A stretch of DNA of 64,000 nt from Thermoplasmatales archaeon (GCA_012515075.1 JAAYZC010000002.1:1-64000), one strand, 5' to 3'; counted from the first letter of the stretch, positions 10,588 through 20,294 are shown. Notes: generated by a model from the letters alone, not told the origin. Numbers and translations are program-made.

Positions 10588-10596
10588 TTCATCGCC

Positions 10597-11556
10597 TCAG
10601 ACGACCCGTTTGCCGTATACGGTCAGGGACCCCCCGATGAATATGTACAGACCCGAACCTTCGGGCACTGCCGCGAAGGAACCCGTGACCGTCCCGTTGA
10701 CGGTCCCGCCCGAATGCCCGACGATCGATGTGTCGTACGAAACGCCCGAGGCTATCGCCTGGGCCAGTGAGGAGGAGGCGTCCTTGGACAGGGAGTATCC
10801 CATGATCAGACAGCTGCCGTGCCCCATGGACGTGACGGATATGCTGCTGAACCCCCCGTCGTCGTATCCGACATACTGAGTGTCCGGCCTCCCGGTCTCC
10901 AGACCGTACAATATGGTGTTGGACTTGAGGCAGAGCAGGGCTCCCAGCTCCGATGAGCGGTCGTAGCCGCTCCAGGAACCGGAGATATTGAGACAGCCCT
11001 CGGAACCGAAGAACAGCGTCTGGTATCCGGTTACCTCGGCCACATCTTCGGGCGAGGACACATACCTCCCCAGGGCATCACCTATCCAGTAGACCGAGGA
11101 ACCGGCGTCGAACCAATCGAATATCCCGCTTTCCGACGTGCCGTCGTACAAGGTGTCCGGGAAAGCGCCCGAGCAGAACAGCAGAGAGCCGCCGGCCGAG
11201 GGGGCCAACGTCCCCATCTCTTCGGCCCCGACCAGCGTGTACGGCACAGAACCGCGCTTATCCAGCTCCAGTGTGAGCTGCCGGATGAAGGAGCTCTGGC
11301 TGCTGTGGGATATAGTCGGATTGGCGTACCCCTCATCGTAGTATATGTACAGGCGCTCCGCGTACGAGACATCCGACAGGAGTAACACGGCATACTCCGC
11401 CGGGGTGGATGAACTAACGGTGTATTCGAGGGTGTCCCCGTCTGCCTCCGCCCCGGCTTCGTAGTGATACGGGAGGGCCCAGTATGACACGGCCTGACCG
11501 AACACAAGCAGGCCGCAGAGCAGAAGGGCTGTCGAAATCAGAACCCTGTCCTTCAA
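10597..11556 (-). CDS. hypothetical protein with one N-terminal TM anchor and an extracytoplasmic domain
   Basis: N-terminal hydrophobic segment LISTALLLCGLLVFGQAVSYWAL followed by a soluble region with NIS/NGT sequons. Confidence 0.75.
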   Translation of the reverse strand: MKDRVLISTALLLCGLLVFGQAVSYWALPYHYEAGAEADGDTLEYTVSSSTPAEYAVLLLSDVSYAERLYIYYDEGYANPTISHSSQSSFIRQLTLELDKRGSVPYTLVGAEEMGTLAPSAGGSLLFCSGAFPDTLYDGTSESGIFDWFDAGSSVYWIGDALGRYVSSPEDVAEVTGYQTLFFGSEGCLNISGSWSGYDRSSELGALLCLKSNTILYGLETGRPDTQYVGYDDGGFSSISVTSMGHGSCLIMGYSLSKDASSSLAQAIASGVSYDTSIVGHSGGTVNGTVTGSFAAVPEGSGLYIFIGGSLTVYGKRVV

Positions 11557-12926
11557 GATGCCGCCCTCCTTTTAAGCCATGGGCGGACTATGAAACCGTA
11601 CGGTATCAGCAACAGACCCAGGGACATCACCGCGGCAGTAGCGACCATCAGAATGGACATAACATGAATGCCGAGGAACGAGGCGGATTGGAATGACAGG
11701 ATTGCCTCGACCAGGCCCCCCAAATCCAGCAGATCGGTGTATGCGGCCAGTGAGAAGAGGACAGTCCCGTTGGCCGTGACCAGGTCGTACATGGTTGCGC
11801 CCACCCCCACCAGCATCCATTGAGAAAGGAAGGCGCGTCCGTGCACCGAGATGTAGTACGCCAGGAAGGGTATGACGATGAGGGTGTACTGCGGCGACGG
11901 GGTCCATAGGAATATCACCGCAGAGGCCGGCAGGAGGAACCTCATCAACGCCGAGTCGGGATCCCCCGACTCCTTGTACTGAAGATATGCCAGACCGATG
12001 AGGGCCAGGACTATTATCGGCTGCAGGATGATGACCAGCATGAAACCCAGGGATTGCATGGAGAAGATGGACCATTCCCCCGACGAGGAGAGCCCGATGC
12101 CCATGCGGTCCGTCAGGAAGGAGAAGGAATACAGAAAGGTACCGTCCATTATCTGCGGAATGTACACCAGCACCGAAGTGATTATCAGCCCGGCCGCCAG
12201 CAGGGCAACCGCCCTGACCGCCTCCGGACGGTTGCCCCTGTTCTTCGCCAGGATGTAGGCCAGGAGGGCCAGCAGCAGGAAGCCTGGAAAAACCTTGGTC
12301 AGTATCGCCAATGCCATGGCCACGCCGCAGAGGAGGTATCTCTGCCTGCGCAGCAGGAATATCGACAGCACCATGAACAGCACGCAGAAGGTGTCGAACA
12401 TAGCCTGGACGGAGGACGCGAATATGACTATCGGGCAAAGGAACCACAGAGCGAACCCGACCGCCGCCTTGCGTTCGTCCCCGGTGTCCTCCCGAACCAT
12501 GCGGTATATGAGGTAACCCACGAGGATGTCGCAGAATATCAGGGGGAGCGTCACGATTATGTTGAACTGTATCGTCGTCACGTCGGCTATGCAGGCCCAC
12601 CAGGCATCCTGGAGCGGGAGCACCTCGTCGAAACGGGACGCCAGGGTGTCCAGACCGAATACGTCCATGATCCAGGACACCGCACCAAGTATGTACCCCC
12701 AGACCGGTGTGTAGTAGTATCCCGATATCTCGTACAGTCCGTTGCCGCTGCGGATGTTCTCTATCGTGTAAGCCCAATGTGAGACCTCATATCCGTAACT
12801 GAAGACGGGCATGAGGACGAACCTTATCAGCAGACCCGCTATGAGTATGATCACGACGGGACGTTTCAGAATGGCAACCATCCCGCCGTACCGGGCCGAT
12901 GAAGCCATCCCGGGTCCGAAATCCAT
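11553..12926 (-). CDS. multi-TM glycosyltransferase-like protein (GT-C/mannosyltransferase type)
   Basis: about 10 hydrophobic segments; overlaps the 10597 gene by 4 nt. Confidence 0.65.
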   Translation of the reverse strand: MDFGPGMASSARYGGMVAILKRPVVIILIAGLLIRFVLMPVFSYGYEVSHWAYTIENIRSGNGLYEISGYYYTPVWGYILGAVSWIMDVFGLDTLASRFDEVLPLQDAWWACIADVTTIQFNIIVTLPLIFCDILVGYLIYRMVREDTGDERKAAVGFALWFLCPIVIFASSVQAMFDTFCVLFMVLSIFLLRRQRYLLCGVAMALAILTKVFPGFLLLALLAYILAKNRGNRPEAVRAVALLAAGLIITSVLVYIPQIMDGTFLYSFSFLTDRMGIGLSSSGEWSIFSMQSLGFMLVIILQPIIVLALIGLAYLQYKESGDPDSALMRFLLPASAVIFLWTPSPQYTLIVIPFLAYYISVHGRAFLSQWMLVGVGATMYDLVTANGTVLFSLAAYTDLLDLGGLVEAILSFQSASFLGIHVMSILMVATAAVMSLGLLLIPYGFIVRPWLKRRAAS

Positions 12927-12993
12927 ACGACCATATCCGCTGAATGCTTATTATTTGTTAGGGGGGCCCGAGGGCCTTCGGACCTCCCGGGGA

Positions 12994-13929
12994 TCAGTTC
13001 ACGTAGTCCAGCCAGGAATCGTATTCCGGGACCTTCCCCGTGACTATGTCATGGAATCTGGCGTGGATCCTCTCGGAGACCTCTCCGACCTTGCCGTCGC
13101 CTATGGCCCTCTCATCTATGCAGGTGACCGGGGCTATCTCCGCGGCCGTCCCGGTCATGAAGACCTCGTCCGCGGTCAGAAGCTCCGTCCTGCATATGTC
13201 AGCCTCCACGACCTCATAGCCCATGTCACTGGCGACCTCGATGACAGAGTTCCTGGTTATTCCCTCCAGTATGCTGTTGGAGGGGCCGGGGGTGTAGAGC
13301 TTTCCCCGCTTGTAAATGAATATGTTCTCGCCCGTGCACTCCGCGACGTTCCCTCTGGAGTTCAGCATGACCGCCTCAGAGGCCCCGTGCTGTATCGCCT
13401 CCCTCTTTGCCAGTGTGGACGTGACGTAGGAGCCGTTGACCTTGGCCCCGGCGGGTCCGCACAGGTTATCGGGCCTCTGCCAGGAGGATATTATCAGCTT
13501 GGCGCCCTTGCTGGCGTCCTTTCCCAGGTAGTTGCCCATGTGGACCGCCGTTATGGCCATGCTGGTGGGGACTTTGACCGGGTTGAGGCCGACCTCCTCT
13601 CCGCTGAGATAGACGCAGGGCTTGACGTAGTCGACCCTTTCGTTGGCACGTATGGTCTCCTTTATGGCATCCATTATGTCATCGAAGCCGTACTGCCTGC
13701 CCTCTATGTTGAGGCTTATGGACATGACCTTGCATCCGTCCATCAGCCTCTTGACGTGGTCCTTCAGCCTGAAGACCGCGGGGCCCTTCGGAGTCTCGTA
13801 CACACGTATCCCCTCGAAGACGCCTGTACCGTAGTTCATTGCGTGGGAAAGGACGTGAACCCTCGCATCCTCCCACCTGACCATGCTTCCGTTGAGCCAA
13901 ATCTTATCTGTCTTCTCCATGTGAAACAC
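12994..13929 (-). CDS. ilvE: branched-chain amino acid aminotransferase
   Basis: KIWLNGSMVRWEDARVHVLSHAMNYGTGVFEGIRVYET...VTGKVPEYDSWLDYV. Confidence 0.95.
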   Translation of the reverse strand: MFHMEKTDKIWLNGSMVRWEDARVHVLSHAMNYGTGVFEGIRVYETPKGPAVFRLKDHVKRLMDGCKVMSISLNIEGRQYGFDDIMDAIKETIRANERVDYVKPCVYLSGEEVGLNPVKVPTSMAITAVHMGNYLGKDASKGAKLIISSWQRPDNLCGPAGAKVNGSYVTSTLAKREAIQHGASEAVMLNSRGNVAECTGENIFIYKRGKLYTPGPSNSILEGITRNSVIEVASDMGYEVVEADICRTELLTADEVFMTGTAAEIAPVTCIDERAIGDGKVGEVSERIHARFHDIVTGKVPEYDSWLDYVN

Positions 13930-13932
13930 CTA

Positions 13933-14295
13933 TCACAGCGCGTTTAACGCCTTGACGTACTTCTCGGGTTTTGTGCGCTCGATGATCTCCTCGACCTGGG
14001 CCGAGCCGCCGACGACGCCGACGTTGCCGCATGTGGTCGATATAAGGGCATAGGCGGACTGCCCCTCCTCATCGATTATCTGGGCGCTGGAGACGTCCTG
14101 CAGCTTGCTCACCTTGGCAAGGGCCGTGTTGGCGGCATCCTTCCCGATAACGGATAGGACGATCCTCGACTTGCCGGGCTGCTCGCATTTTCCGACGACG
14201 ATGGTCTCCACGTTGATCTTGTTGCGAGTGAACTCGCCCATGACCCTCTGCATCACGCCGAACTCGTTTTTCACGACAAGGGAAATAACGTGCAT
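13933..14295 (-). CDS. acetolactate synthase small-subunit-like ACT protein
   Basis: MHVISLVVKNEFGVMQRVMGEFTRNKINVETIVVGKCEQPGKSRIVLSV. Confidence 0.8.
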   Translation of the reverse strand: MHVISLVVKNEFGVMQRVMGEFTRNKINVETIVVGKCEQPGKSRIVLSVIGKDAANTALAKVSKLQDVSSAQIIDEEGQSAYALISTTCGNVGVVGGSAQVEEIIERTKPEKYVKALNAL

Positions 14296-14354
14296 TTCTG
14301 TCTCCTCTCGAACCCTGTGATTGCACACTTATAATATAGTTGTTTAGTCGTGAT

Positions 14355-15122
14355 ATGGCAATGCCCCTGACCGGAGCTGAAGGTTTGTCCGAGAGCCCTT
14401 GTACCGTGATACTGCCCACATACAACGAGGAGGCTAACATTGTCCGCATGGTCGGATCCCTGAGGGAGATGTACCCCGCGTTCCGCATCCTGATAATGGA
14501 TGACAACTCCAAGGACCGCACCAGGGAGCTGACGGAGCCGCTGCTGGTGGACGGCGTGGTCCGCTTCTTCACCCGCGACCCTGCCGACAGGGGGCTCTCC
14601 GCCAGCATCTTCCAGGGCATAATGGAGACCGACACCGAGTTTTTCATAAACATGGACAGCGACTTCCAGCATCCCCCCGGGGCGTTAGGGCCGATGTTCG
14701 AGGAGCTGAGGTCCGGCGCCGACCTGTGCGTGGGCGTAAGGGCGGACCGCGGAACGGGCCTCTCCTTCATACGCTGGCTTGGATCCTGGGGCTGCCATTT
14801 CGCAGCGGTGTTCATACTTAGGTTCAGGGGGAAGAAATCCTGCGGGGACACCATGAGCGGATTGTTCGGAGGGAGGACCGCTCTGTTCAGGGAGGTCGTC
14901 GAAAGGGACGGGGCCTACTTCGAGAGAAGGGGTTTCAAGGCCCTGTTCGACCTGATGAAGAACGCTCCCGCAGACATCCGGATATCGGAGACTGAATACG
15001 AATTCGGCGAGAGACAGGGAGGGGTGTCCAAGCTCAGCCCCGCTGTGGTCACATCCTTCCTGAGACAGTGCGGCCCGGCCGGGAGGGCCCTAGCCAGAAT
15101 AGTCGGTTCCGTGCTGAGCTGA
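14355..15122 (+). CDS. family 2 glycosyltransferase (dolichol-phosphate mannosyltransferase-like)
   Basis: CTVILPTYNEEANIVRMVGSLREMYPAFRILIMDDNSKDRT...NMDSDFQHPPG; TATA-like cttataatatag about 25 nt upstream. Confidence 0.92.
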   Translation: MAMPLTGAEGLSESPCTVILPTYNEEANIVRMVGSLREMYPAFRILIMDDNSKDRTRELTEPLLVDGVVRFFTRDPADRGLSASIFQGIMETDTEFFINMDSDFQHPPGALGPMFEELRSGADLCVGVRADRGTGLSFIRWLGSWGCHFAAVFILRFRGKKSCGDTMSGLFGGRTALFREVVERDGAYFERRGFKALFDLMKNAPADIRISETEYEFGERQGGVSKLSPAVVTSFLRQCGPAGRALARIVGSVLS

Positions 15123-15158
15123 ATCATACTTTATAGAGGGTAGGCCATACGCGTTCCG

Positions 15159-16040
15159 ATGATCCCGGTCACGGTAGGGATATGCGCTTACAACGAAGCT
15201 GGAAACATAGAGCGGTCCGTGAGGTCCCTTTACTCCCAGAGGACCGACGGGATCTCCATCGAAGAGGTCATCGTCGTCTCCAGCGGGAGCACGGACGGCA
15301 CCGATTCCATCGTTAGACGCCTGCTTCCCGAATACGGTAACCTAAGGCTTCTGTGCCAGGAGAGGAGGGAAGGTAAGAATTCCGCTATAAACCTCCTCCT
15401 GGATTCCAAAAGCACGGAGATCGTCGTTCTTCTCAACGCGGACAACGCCTTCGGCTCGGAGAACTCCCTCCGGGAGCTTCTCGCTCCGTTCAGGGATCCG
15501 AGGACGGGGATTACGGGGGGGCACCCCGTGCCCACCAACGACCCCAGGGAGCTGGTGGGATTCGCCTCGCATATGGTCTGGAGCATGCACCACCACACCT
15601 CGATGGTCTTTCCGAAGATAGGGGAGCTGGTGGCCTTCCGGGATATCGGGACCCGCCTTCCTGTGGACTCACAGTCAGACGAGGACATGCTCAGGATGGA
15701 GCTGGAGAGGAACGGCTACATCTCCGCTTACTCACCGGACGCCGTGATACTCAACCGCGGCCCCGATACGGTGCAGGATTTCGTCAAGCAGAGGACCAGG
15801 GTGAACATAGGCGAGCGTTACATGAAGAAGAACTTCGACTATGACATACCGACCTGGAACTACGGGCTGCTCGCCCGTGCGGCCCTGGGGATGATCCGGG
15901 ATCTCGGTCCCCATCCGTTCAAGATAGCTTTCGCGGCATCCCTGGAGATTGTGTCACGGGGCAGGGCCTCGTTCTACGTGTCCTCCAACAGAGGGGACAT
16001 GAGCGTCTGGGACCCGGTCGGCACCACGAAGAGGCTGTAG
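15159..16040 (+). CDS. family 2 glycosyltransferase
   Basis: IPVTVGICAYNEAGNIERSVRSLYSQ...EEVIVVSSGSTDGTDSIVRRLL; TATA-like ctttatagag about 25 nt upstream. Confidence 0.92.
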   Translation: MIPVTVGICAYNEAGNIERSVRSLYSQRTDGISIEEVIVVSSGSTDGTDSIVRRLLPEYGNLRLLCQERREGKNSAINLLLDSKSTEIVVLLNADNAFGSENSLRELLAPFRDPRTGITGGHPVPTNDPRELVGFASHMVWSMHHHTSMVFPKIGELVAFRDIGTRLPVDSQSDEDMLRMELERNGYISAYSPDAVILNRGPDTVQDFVKQRTRVNIGERYMKKNFDYDIPTWNYGLLARAALGMIRDLGPHPFKIAFAASLEIVSRGRASFYVSSNRGDMSVWDPVGTTKRL

Positions 16041-16042
16041 GA

Positions 16043-17071
16043 TCAGCCTATTATCTCATCCACGGCATCGGCGAACGTGAACGACTCCGAGACCTTGATG
16101 GTCCTGCATCCGAGCCGTCTGCCGAACTCTACGTCCTTGTCCTTGTCGCCTATCATGTAGGATGACCTGGTGTCTATCCCGTGCTTCGCCACGGCCTGCT
16201 CGCCCATCCCGATCTCCGGCTTACGGCATAAGCACAGGTCATCAGGATGGTGCGGGCAGAAGAGCACGTCGTCTATGCGTCCGCCCCCGGCCGCCACCTC
16301 GACCCTCATCTTCTCGTGTATACTCTCAAGTATCCCAGCGTCCAGAATCCCTCTGGCCACACCCGACTGGTTCGTTACGACTATCACGAGGTACCCTGCG
16401 CGGTTGAGGCGCGCTATCGACTCGGGTACTCCGGGGAAGAGATGGAAATCCCCCGGGTCCCTGCAGTAGGGAACGTCCTTGGCTATGGTGTCGTCCCTGT
16501 CGATGAAGACCGCCTTCTTCCCGTACATGCCGCGCTCCACGAGGCCGCACATAATATGGCAGGAGACGACGTAGCCCTCCTGGACCCTGGGAGTCTCCGT
16601 GGAGGGTATCACCACGGCGTGGTCCGCTATCTCCCTCATCCTTCCGCAGTCTCCTGTGAAGGATATGGTGCAGGCGCCCAGCTCCTTCGCCTTCTCCATC
16701 GCCAGTATGACGTTCCTGGAGTTCCCGGATGTGGACAGGCCTACGACGGCGTCCCCGCTGCGGCAGAATGCCTCTATCTGCCTCTCGAACACGCGGTCGT
16801 AGGAGTAGTCATTGGCTATGGCCGTGATCGGCGCTACGTTGGAAAGGCACACCCCCGGCATCGCCGGACGTTCGAGCATGTACCTTCCGGACAGCTCGGC
16901 CGCTATGTGCTGCGCATCGGCCGACGAACCCCCGTTCCCCATGAATATGGCCTGACCGCCGTTCCTGAGCGATTCTATTATTATGTCCGCGGCCTCTATT
17001 ATCTGCAAAGGGTCTATGCGAGATATGACCCCGGAGCTTCTGACGAGCTCGTTGACGACCAGTTCCTTCAT
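16043..17071 (-). CDS. fused sedoheptulose-7-phosphate isomerase (GmhA) / heptose bisphosphate phosphatase (GmhB)
   Basis: N-term SIS: IFMGNGGSSADAQHIAAELSGRY...GLSTSGNSRNVILAM; C-term HAD: FIDRDDTIAKDVPYCRDPGDFHLFPGV...CPHHPDDLCLCRKPEIGM. Confidence 0.93.
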   Translation of the reverse strand: MKELVVNELVRSSGVISRIDPLQIIEAADIIIESLRNGGQAIFMGNGGSSADAQHIAAELSGRYMLERPAMPGVCLSNVAPITAIANDYSYDRVFERQIEAFCRSGDAVVGLSTSGNSRNVILAMEKAKELGACTISFTGDCGRMREIADHAVVIPSTETPRVQEGYVVSCHIMCGLVERGMYGKKAVFIDRDDTIAKDVPYCRDPGDFHLFPGVPESIARLNRAGYLVIVVTNQSGVARGILDAGILESIHEKMRVEVAAGGGRIDDVLFCPHHPDDLCLCRKPEIGMGEQAVAKHGIDTRSSYMIGDKDKDVEFGRRLGCRTIKVSESFTFADAVDEIIG

Positions 17072-18084
17072 CCTTCATACCTCCATGTCCGGACTCCGCG
17101 GGGTTCGAAAACGAAAGAGGCGACGGTTGCCCCCCTCTTCCTCATCTCCTTGGCCACCAGATGCTTCTTGTCATATTCGCATATGAAGTACATGAAACCG
17201 CCTCCACCGGCGCCGGATATCTTGCCCCCCACGGCCCCTTTCTCCATGGCCGCCGTGTAAAGGCAGTCTATCTCCTCGTTGGTAACCTTGTCAGAGAACT
17301 GCTTCTTGTACTGCCATGAGAGGTCGAGGAGCTCTGCGGTCTCGCGGATGTTGCCCCTCGAAAGGGCGTCCCTCATGTCCTTGGACAGTTTTTTCGAGGC
17401 ATCCAGGGCCGCCTCGTTGCTTCCCCTGCGGAAGTTTTCCACCTGGGAGCCGATGATTCCCGCTGACTCCCGGGGCCTGCCGGTGTAGCAGAGCAGGGAG
17501 CAGTACTCGAGTTCGTACTTGGTGCCGGAAGATATGCGGAGCGGGCTCACTCTGGCCCCCGAAGAGCTGAACTCCATGAAGTTGAATCCGCCGAATACCG
17601 CTGCGTATTGATCCTGCTTCCCCCCGCCGAGACCTATCTTCTCCCTCTCCAGAACATAGGCCAGCTCCGCCATCTCGTAGGACGTCATCTCCTTGTCCAG
17701 CCACTCGCACACGGCCGCGATTATGGATACCATGACCGTGGAGGAGCCCCCCAGGCCGGAACCCGGGGGGGCGTCCGAGTGCACGAAGAGGTCGAACCCC
17801 TCCGTTATCTCGAAGTGGTTGGCGACAGCCTTGACCAGGTCCATGTTCCCGTCGTAAGGCAGGGGCCCCTGACCCAGCTCTAGATTGTATTCCCCGTAGT
17901 CCAGGGACTTGATGGATATGTTCGAGGTGTTGTTGGGAACCACCGTGCAATAGGCGTACATGTCTATGGTGGTGTTCAGTACCGCACCCCCTTTCTTGGA
18001 GGCGTATGGGTCCACGTCCGTGCCTCCTCCCGCAAAACCTATCCTCAGCGGGGCCCTGGAGCGGATGAATTCGGTCATCGGCAT
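17068..18084 (-). CDS. hddA: GHMP kinase, D-glycero-D-manno-heptose 7-phosphate kinase-like
   Basis: FIRSRAPLRIGFAGGGTDVDPYASKKGGAVLNTTIDMYAYC...SDAPPGSGLGGSSTVMVSII. Confidence 0.85.
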   Translation of the reverse strand: MPMTEFIRSRAPLRIGFAGGGTDVDPYASKKGGAVLNTTIDMYAYCTVVPNNTSNISIKSLDYGEYNLELGQGPLPYDGNMDLVKAVANHFEITEGFDLFVHSDAPPGSGLGGSSTVMVSIIAAVCEWLDKEMTSYEMAELAYVLEREKIGLGGGKQDQYAAVFGGFNFMEFSSSGARVSPLRISSGTKYELEYCSLLCYTGRPRESAGIIGSQVENFRRGSNEAALDASKKLSKDMRDALSRGNIRETAELLDLSWQYKKQFSDKVTNEEIDCLYTAAMEKGAVGGKISGAGGGGFMYFICEYDKKHLVAKEMRKRGATVASFVFEPRGVRTWRYEG

Positions 18085-19118
18085 ATGATATTGTTCTCTA
18101 TCTTAATACCGCATCCCACCTCGGTGTTGTCCGCCAACACGGAAGAGACGACCTTGGCCCCCGGGGACACCTTGCAGTTCTCCCCGAGTATACTGCCCTG
18201 TATCTCTGCCGACTCCACCGAGCAGCCCTTCATGAACAGCGAGTTGGTTATCTTGGAACTGCAGACCCTGCACCCCTTCGATATGACCGTGGCGGAGGCG
18301 GAGGAGTCCTTTATGGCGGCCCCCTCGCCGATGTAGAAGGGTTTGGTTGTGACCGTGTTGCATACCGCCGAGCTGTTCCAAGAGTAGTCCCTGTACCTCT
18401 CCATGGCCATTATCATGTTGGCGCCCAGCAGATCGCTGGGGCGGCCGACATCCCTCCATACTCCATCCAGCAGATAGGACTGGACTGTGTGGCCGTCCTC
18501 CATCAGGAGGGGCATCAGGTCCTTCGCGAAATCGAAGAAGGAGTTCTCTGGTATGTAGCCGAGGACCTTCTTCTCGACCACATATATGCCCGCGTTTATG
18601 AGGTTCGAGAAGACCTCCTCGGGGCGCGGCTTCTCCCTGAATTCCAGTATCCTGCCCTCCCCGTCCGTCCTGGCGATGCCGAACTCGCAGGGGTTGGGCA
18701 CCGGGGTCAGGGCCATCGTCACGGAGGCTCCCGAATCGAAGTGAATCTTTATCTCGTCGGAGAGGGTCATGTCGGCGAAGACGTCGCCGTTGGCGGCCAC
18801 GAAGGTGTCGTCCAGGCGTTTCTCGAGCAGTTTGATGGCCCCGCCGGTGCCCATAGGCTCGTCCTCGTAGGAGTACTCGATGCTGATGCCCCACTCGGAA
18901 CCGTCCCCTATCGTCTCCGCGAGTATTTCCGAACGGTAGCCGCAGGCCAGGAATATCTTGACTATCCCCGCTTCCACGAAGGATTCGATCAGATACGAAA
19001 GGCAGGGCCGGTCCAGCACCGGGAGAACCGGTTTGGGCCGGTTGTCCGTAAGCGGCCTCAGCCTGGTGCCTTTGCCTCCGACCATTATGACCGCCTGAGT
19101 CACCTTCTTGTCCGACAT
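18075..19118 (-). CDS. sugar-1-phosphate nucleotidyltransferase (HddC/mannose-1-P guanylyltransferase-like)
   Basis: QAVIMVGGKGTRLRPLTDNRPKPVLPVLDRPCLSYLIESFVEAGI with C-terminal left-handed beta-helix-like repeats. Confidence 0.88.
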   Translation of the reverse strand: MSDKKVTQAVIMVGGKGTRLRPLTDNRPKPVLPVLDRPCLSYLIESFVEAGIVKIFLACGYRSEILAETIGDGSEWGISIEYSYEDEPMGTGGAIKLLEKRLDDTFVAANGDVFADMTLSDEIKIHFDSGASVTMALTPVPNPCEFGIARTDGEGRILEFREKPRPEEVFSNLINAGIYVVEKKVLGYIPENSFFDFAKDLMPLLMEDGHTVQSYLLDGVWRDVGRPSDLLGANMIMAMERYRDYSWNSSAVCNTVTTKPFYIGEGAAIKDSSASATVISKGCRVCSSKITNSLFMKGCSVESAEIQGSILGENCKVSPGAKVVSSVLADNTEVGCGIKIENNIICR

Positions 19119-19157
19119 TGTATCCTCCCTCGTTAAGTGATGTTCGTATTTCAAACA

Positions 19158-20030
19158 TTACTGCCGGAAACGCACCACGTTTATATCCAACGGGACCCCC
19201 AGCGACTCCGAGACGGGGACGCATTTCGACCTCAACAGATGCACCACCGGCGGACCGGGGTCGCGTTCCGACAGCGCCTCGTAGTTCGCCATTCCCTTCG
19301 CGACCAAGAGGTCCGCTCCCGCTATCTCCCGCAGGAGCTCCTCTCCGGCCATCGAGAGGTCCAGTCCTATGGAGAAGCCTCCTGTGTCCAACATCAGGTC
19401 GAGCTCCCGGTCCAGTCCTATGCGGACGGCGTCCTCCCTGGAAACGTCGTTCAGAATCGGCGCCCCGCGGACCACACCGATCACCCTGGCACCCGCCGCC
19501 CGGATCTCACGTATCAACACCTTATCCAACTGTGACTCGCCGCAGTTGTCGAACACGTATATCACGGTCACCGCTTTCCTCACGGCATCCCGGAAAAGTT
19601 CCGTGTCATCGGAACCTATGCCCTGTCCCAGCATGTGGTGGAACAGCCCTCTGAACTCCTCGGGGCAGTCTATCGCTGCTATGTCGGATCCGAAGTCCAT
19701 AATGTTTCCTATGACCGCCAATGTGACAGCGGCCCGGAACCTGTCCCCCGATGCAGCCACTAGCTCCTCCGCCAGGGGAAGGTACTCCCCGGCCACGGCG
19801 TCGGCCCTGATCTTGAGATTAAGATAGGGATCCTCCGACCCCAGGGCTCCATAGGAGCTCCTGTGCACCTCTGTCGCCACCGCAGCGGAGTTCATTCCCC
19901 TGCCGAAAAGCTCCGCGAAGGTCCCCATGGCCGCTGACAGCGACTCGTACTCTCTGCCGTTGCCCACGAGCTCGGACTGGAAGAGAACGCGCTTGAGCAG
20001 GCACGGAACGCATTCTGGACGTATCTCCAT
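19158..20030 (-). CDS. DUF89 family (damage-control phosphatase-like)
   Basis: MEIRPECVPCLLKRVLFQSEL...YVFDNCGESQLDKVLIREIRAAGARVIGVVRGAPILNDVSREDA. Confidence 0.87.
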   Translation of the reverse strand: MEIRPECVPCLLKRVLFQSELVGNGREYESLSAAMGTFAELFGRGMNSAAVATEVHRSSYGALGSEDPYLNLKIRADAVAGEYLPLAEELVAASGDRFRAAVTLAVIGNIMDFGSDIAAIDCPEEFRGLFHHMLGQGIGSDDTELFRDAVRKAVTVIYVFDNCGESQLDKVLIREIRAAGARVIGVVRGAPILNDVSREDAVRIGLDRELDLMLDTGGFSIGLDLSMAGEELLREIAGADLLVAKGMANYEALSERDPGPPVVHLLRSKCVPVSESLGVPLDINVVRFRQ

Positions 20031-20114
20031 GCGGTTCCAATCCCTTCACGGGATATACTCTTTGCCACTGCCTGACCTTTTGATTTAAATATAAGTAACA
20101 ATATCGCGTGAAAC

Positions 20115-20282
20115 ATGGCAGCCGATAAAATATGCTCCTCTTGCGGTAAGAGGCTCCTTGGCCAGGGGAACACCTGCTTCAAATGCCCCAAATGCGGAGA
20201 GTATGAGATAGGAAGGTGCGACCAGTGCCGCGACCAGGGCGTTAAGTACGAATGCGCGAAATGCGGTTTCACCGGACCCTGA
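20115..20282 (+). CDS. 55-aa archaeal zinc-finger microprotein (HVO_2753-like)
   Basis: Read from the DNA (below the ORF-track cutoff): MAADKICSSCGKRLLGQGNTCFKCPKCGEYEIGRCDQCRDQGVKYECAKCGFTGP, next to aEF-1beta. Confidence 0.9.
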   Translation: MAADKICSSCGKRLLGQGNTCFKCPKCGEYEIGRCDQCRDQGVKYECAKCGFTGP

Positions 20283-20294
20283 AGGTGCTCTGAA

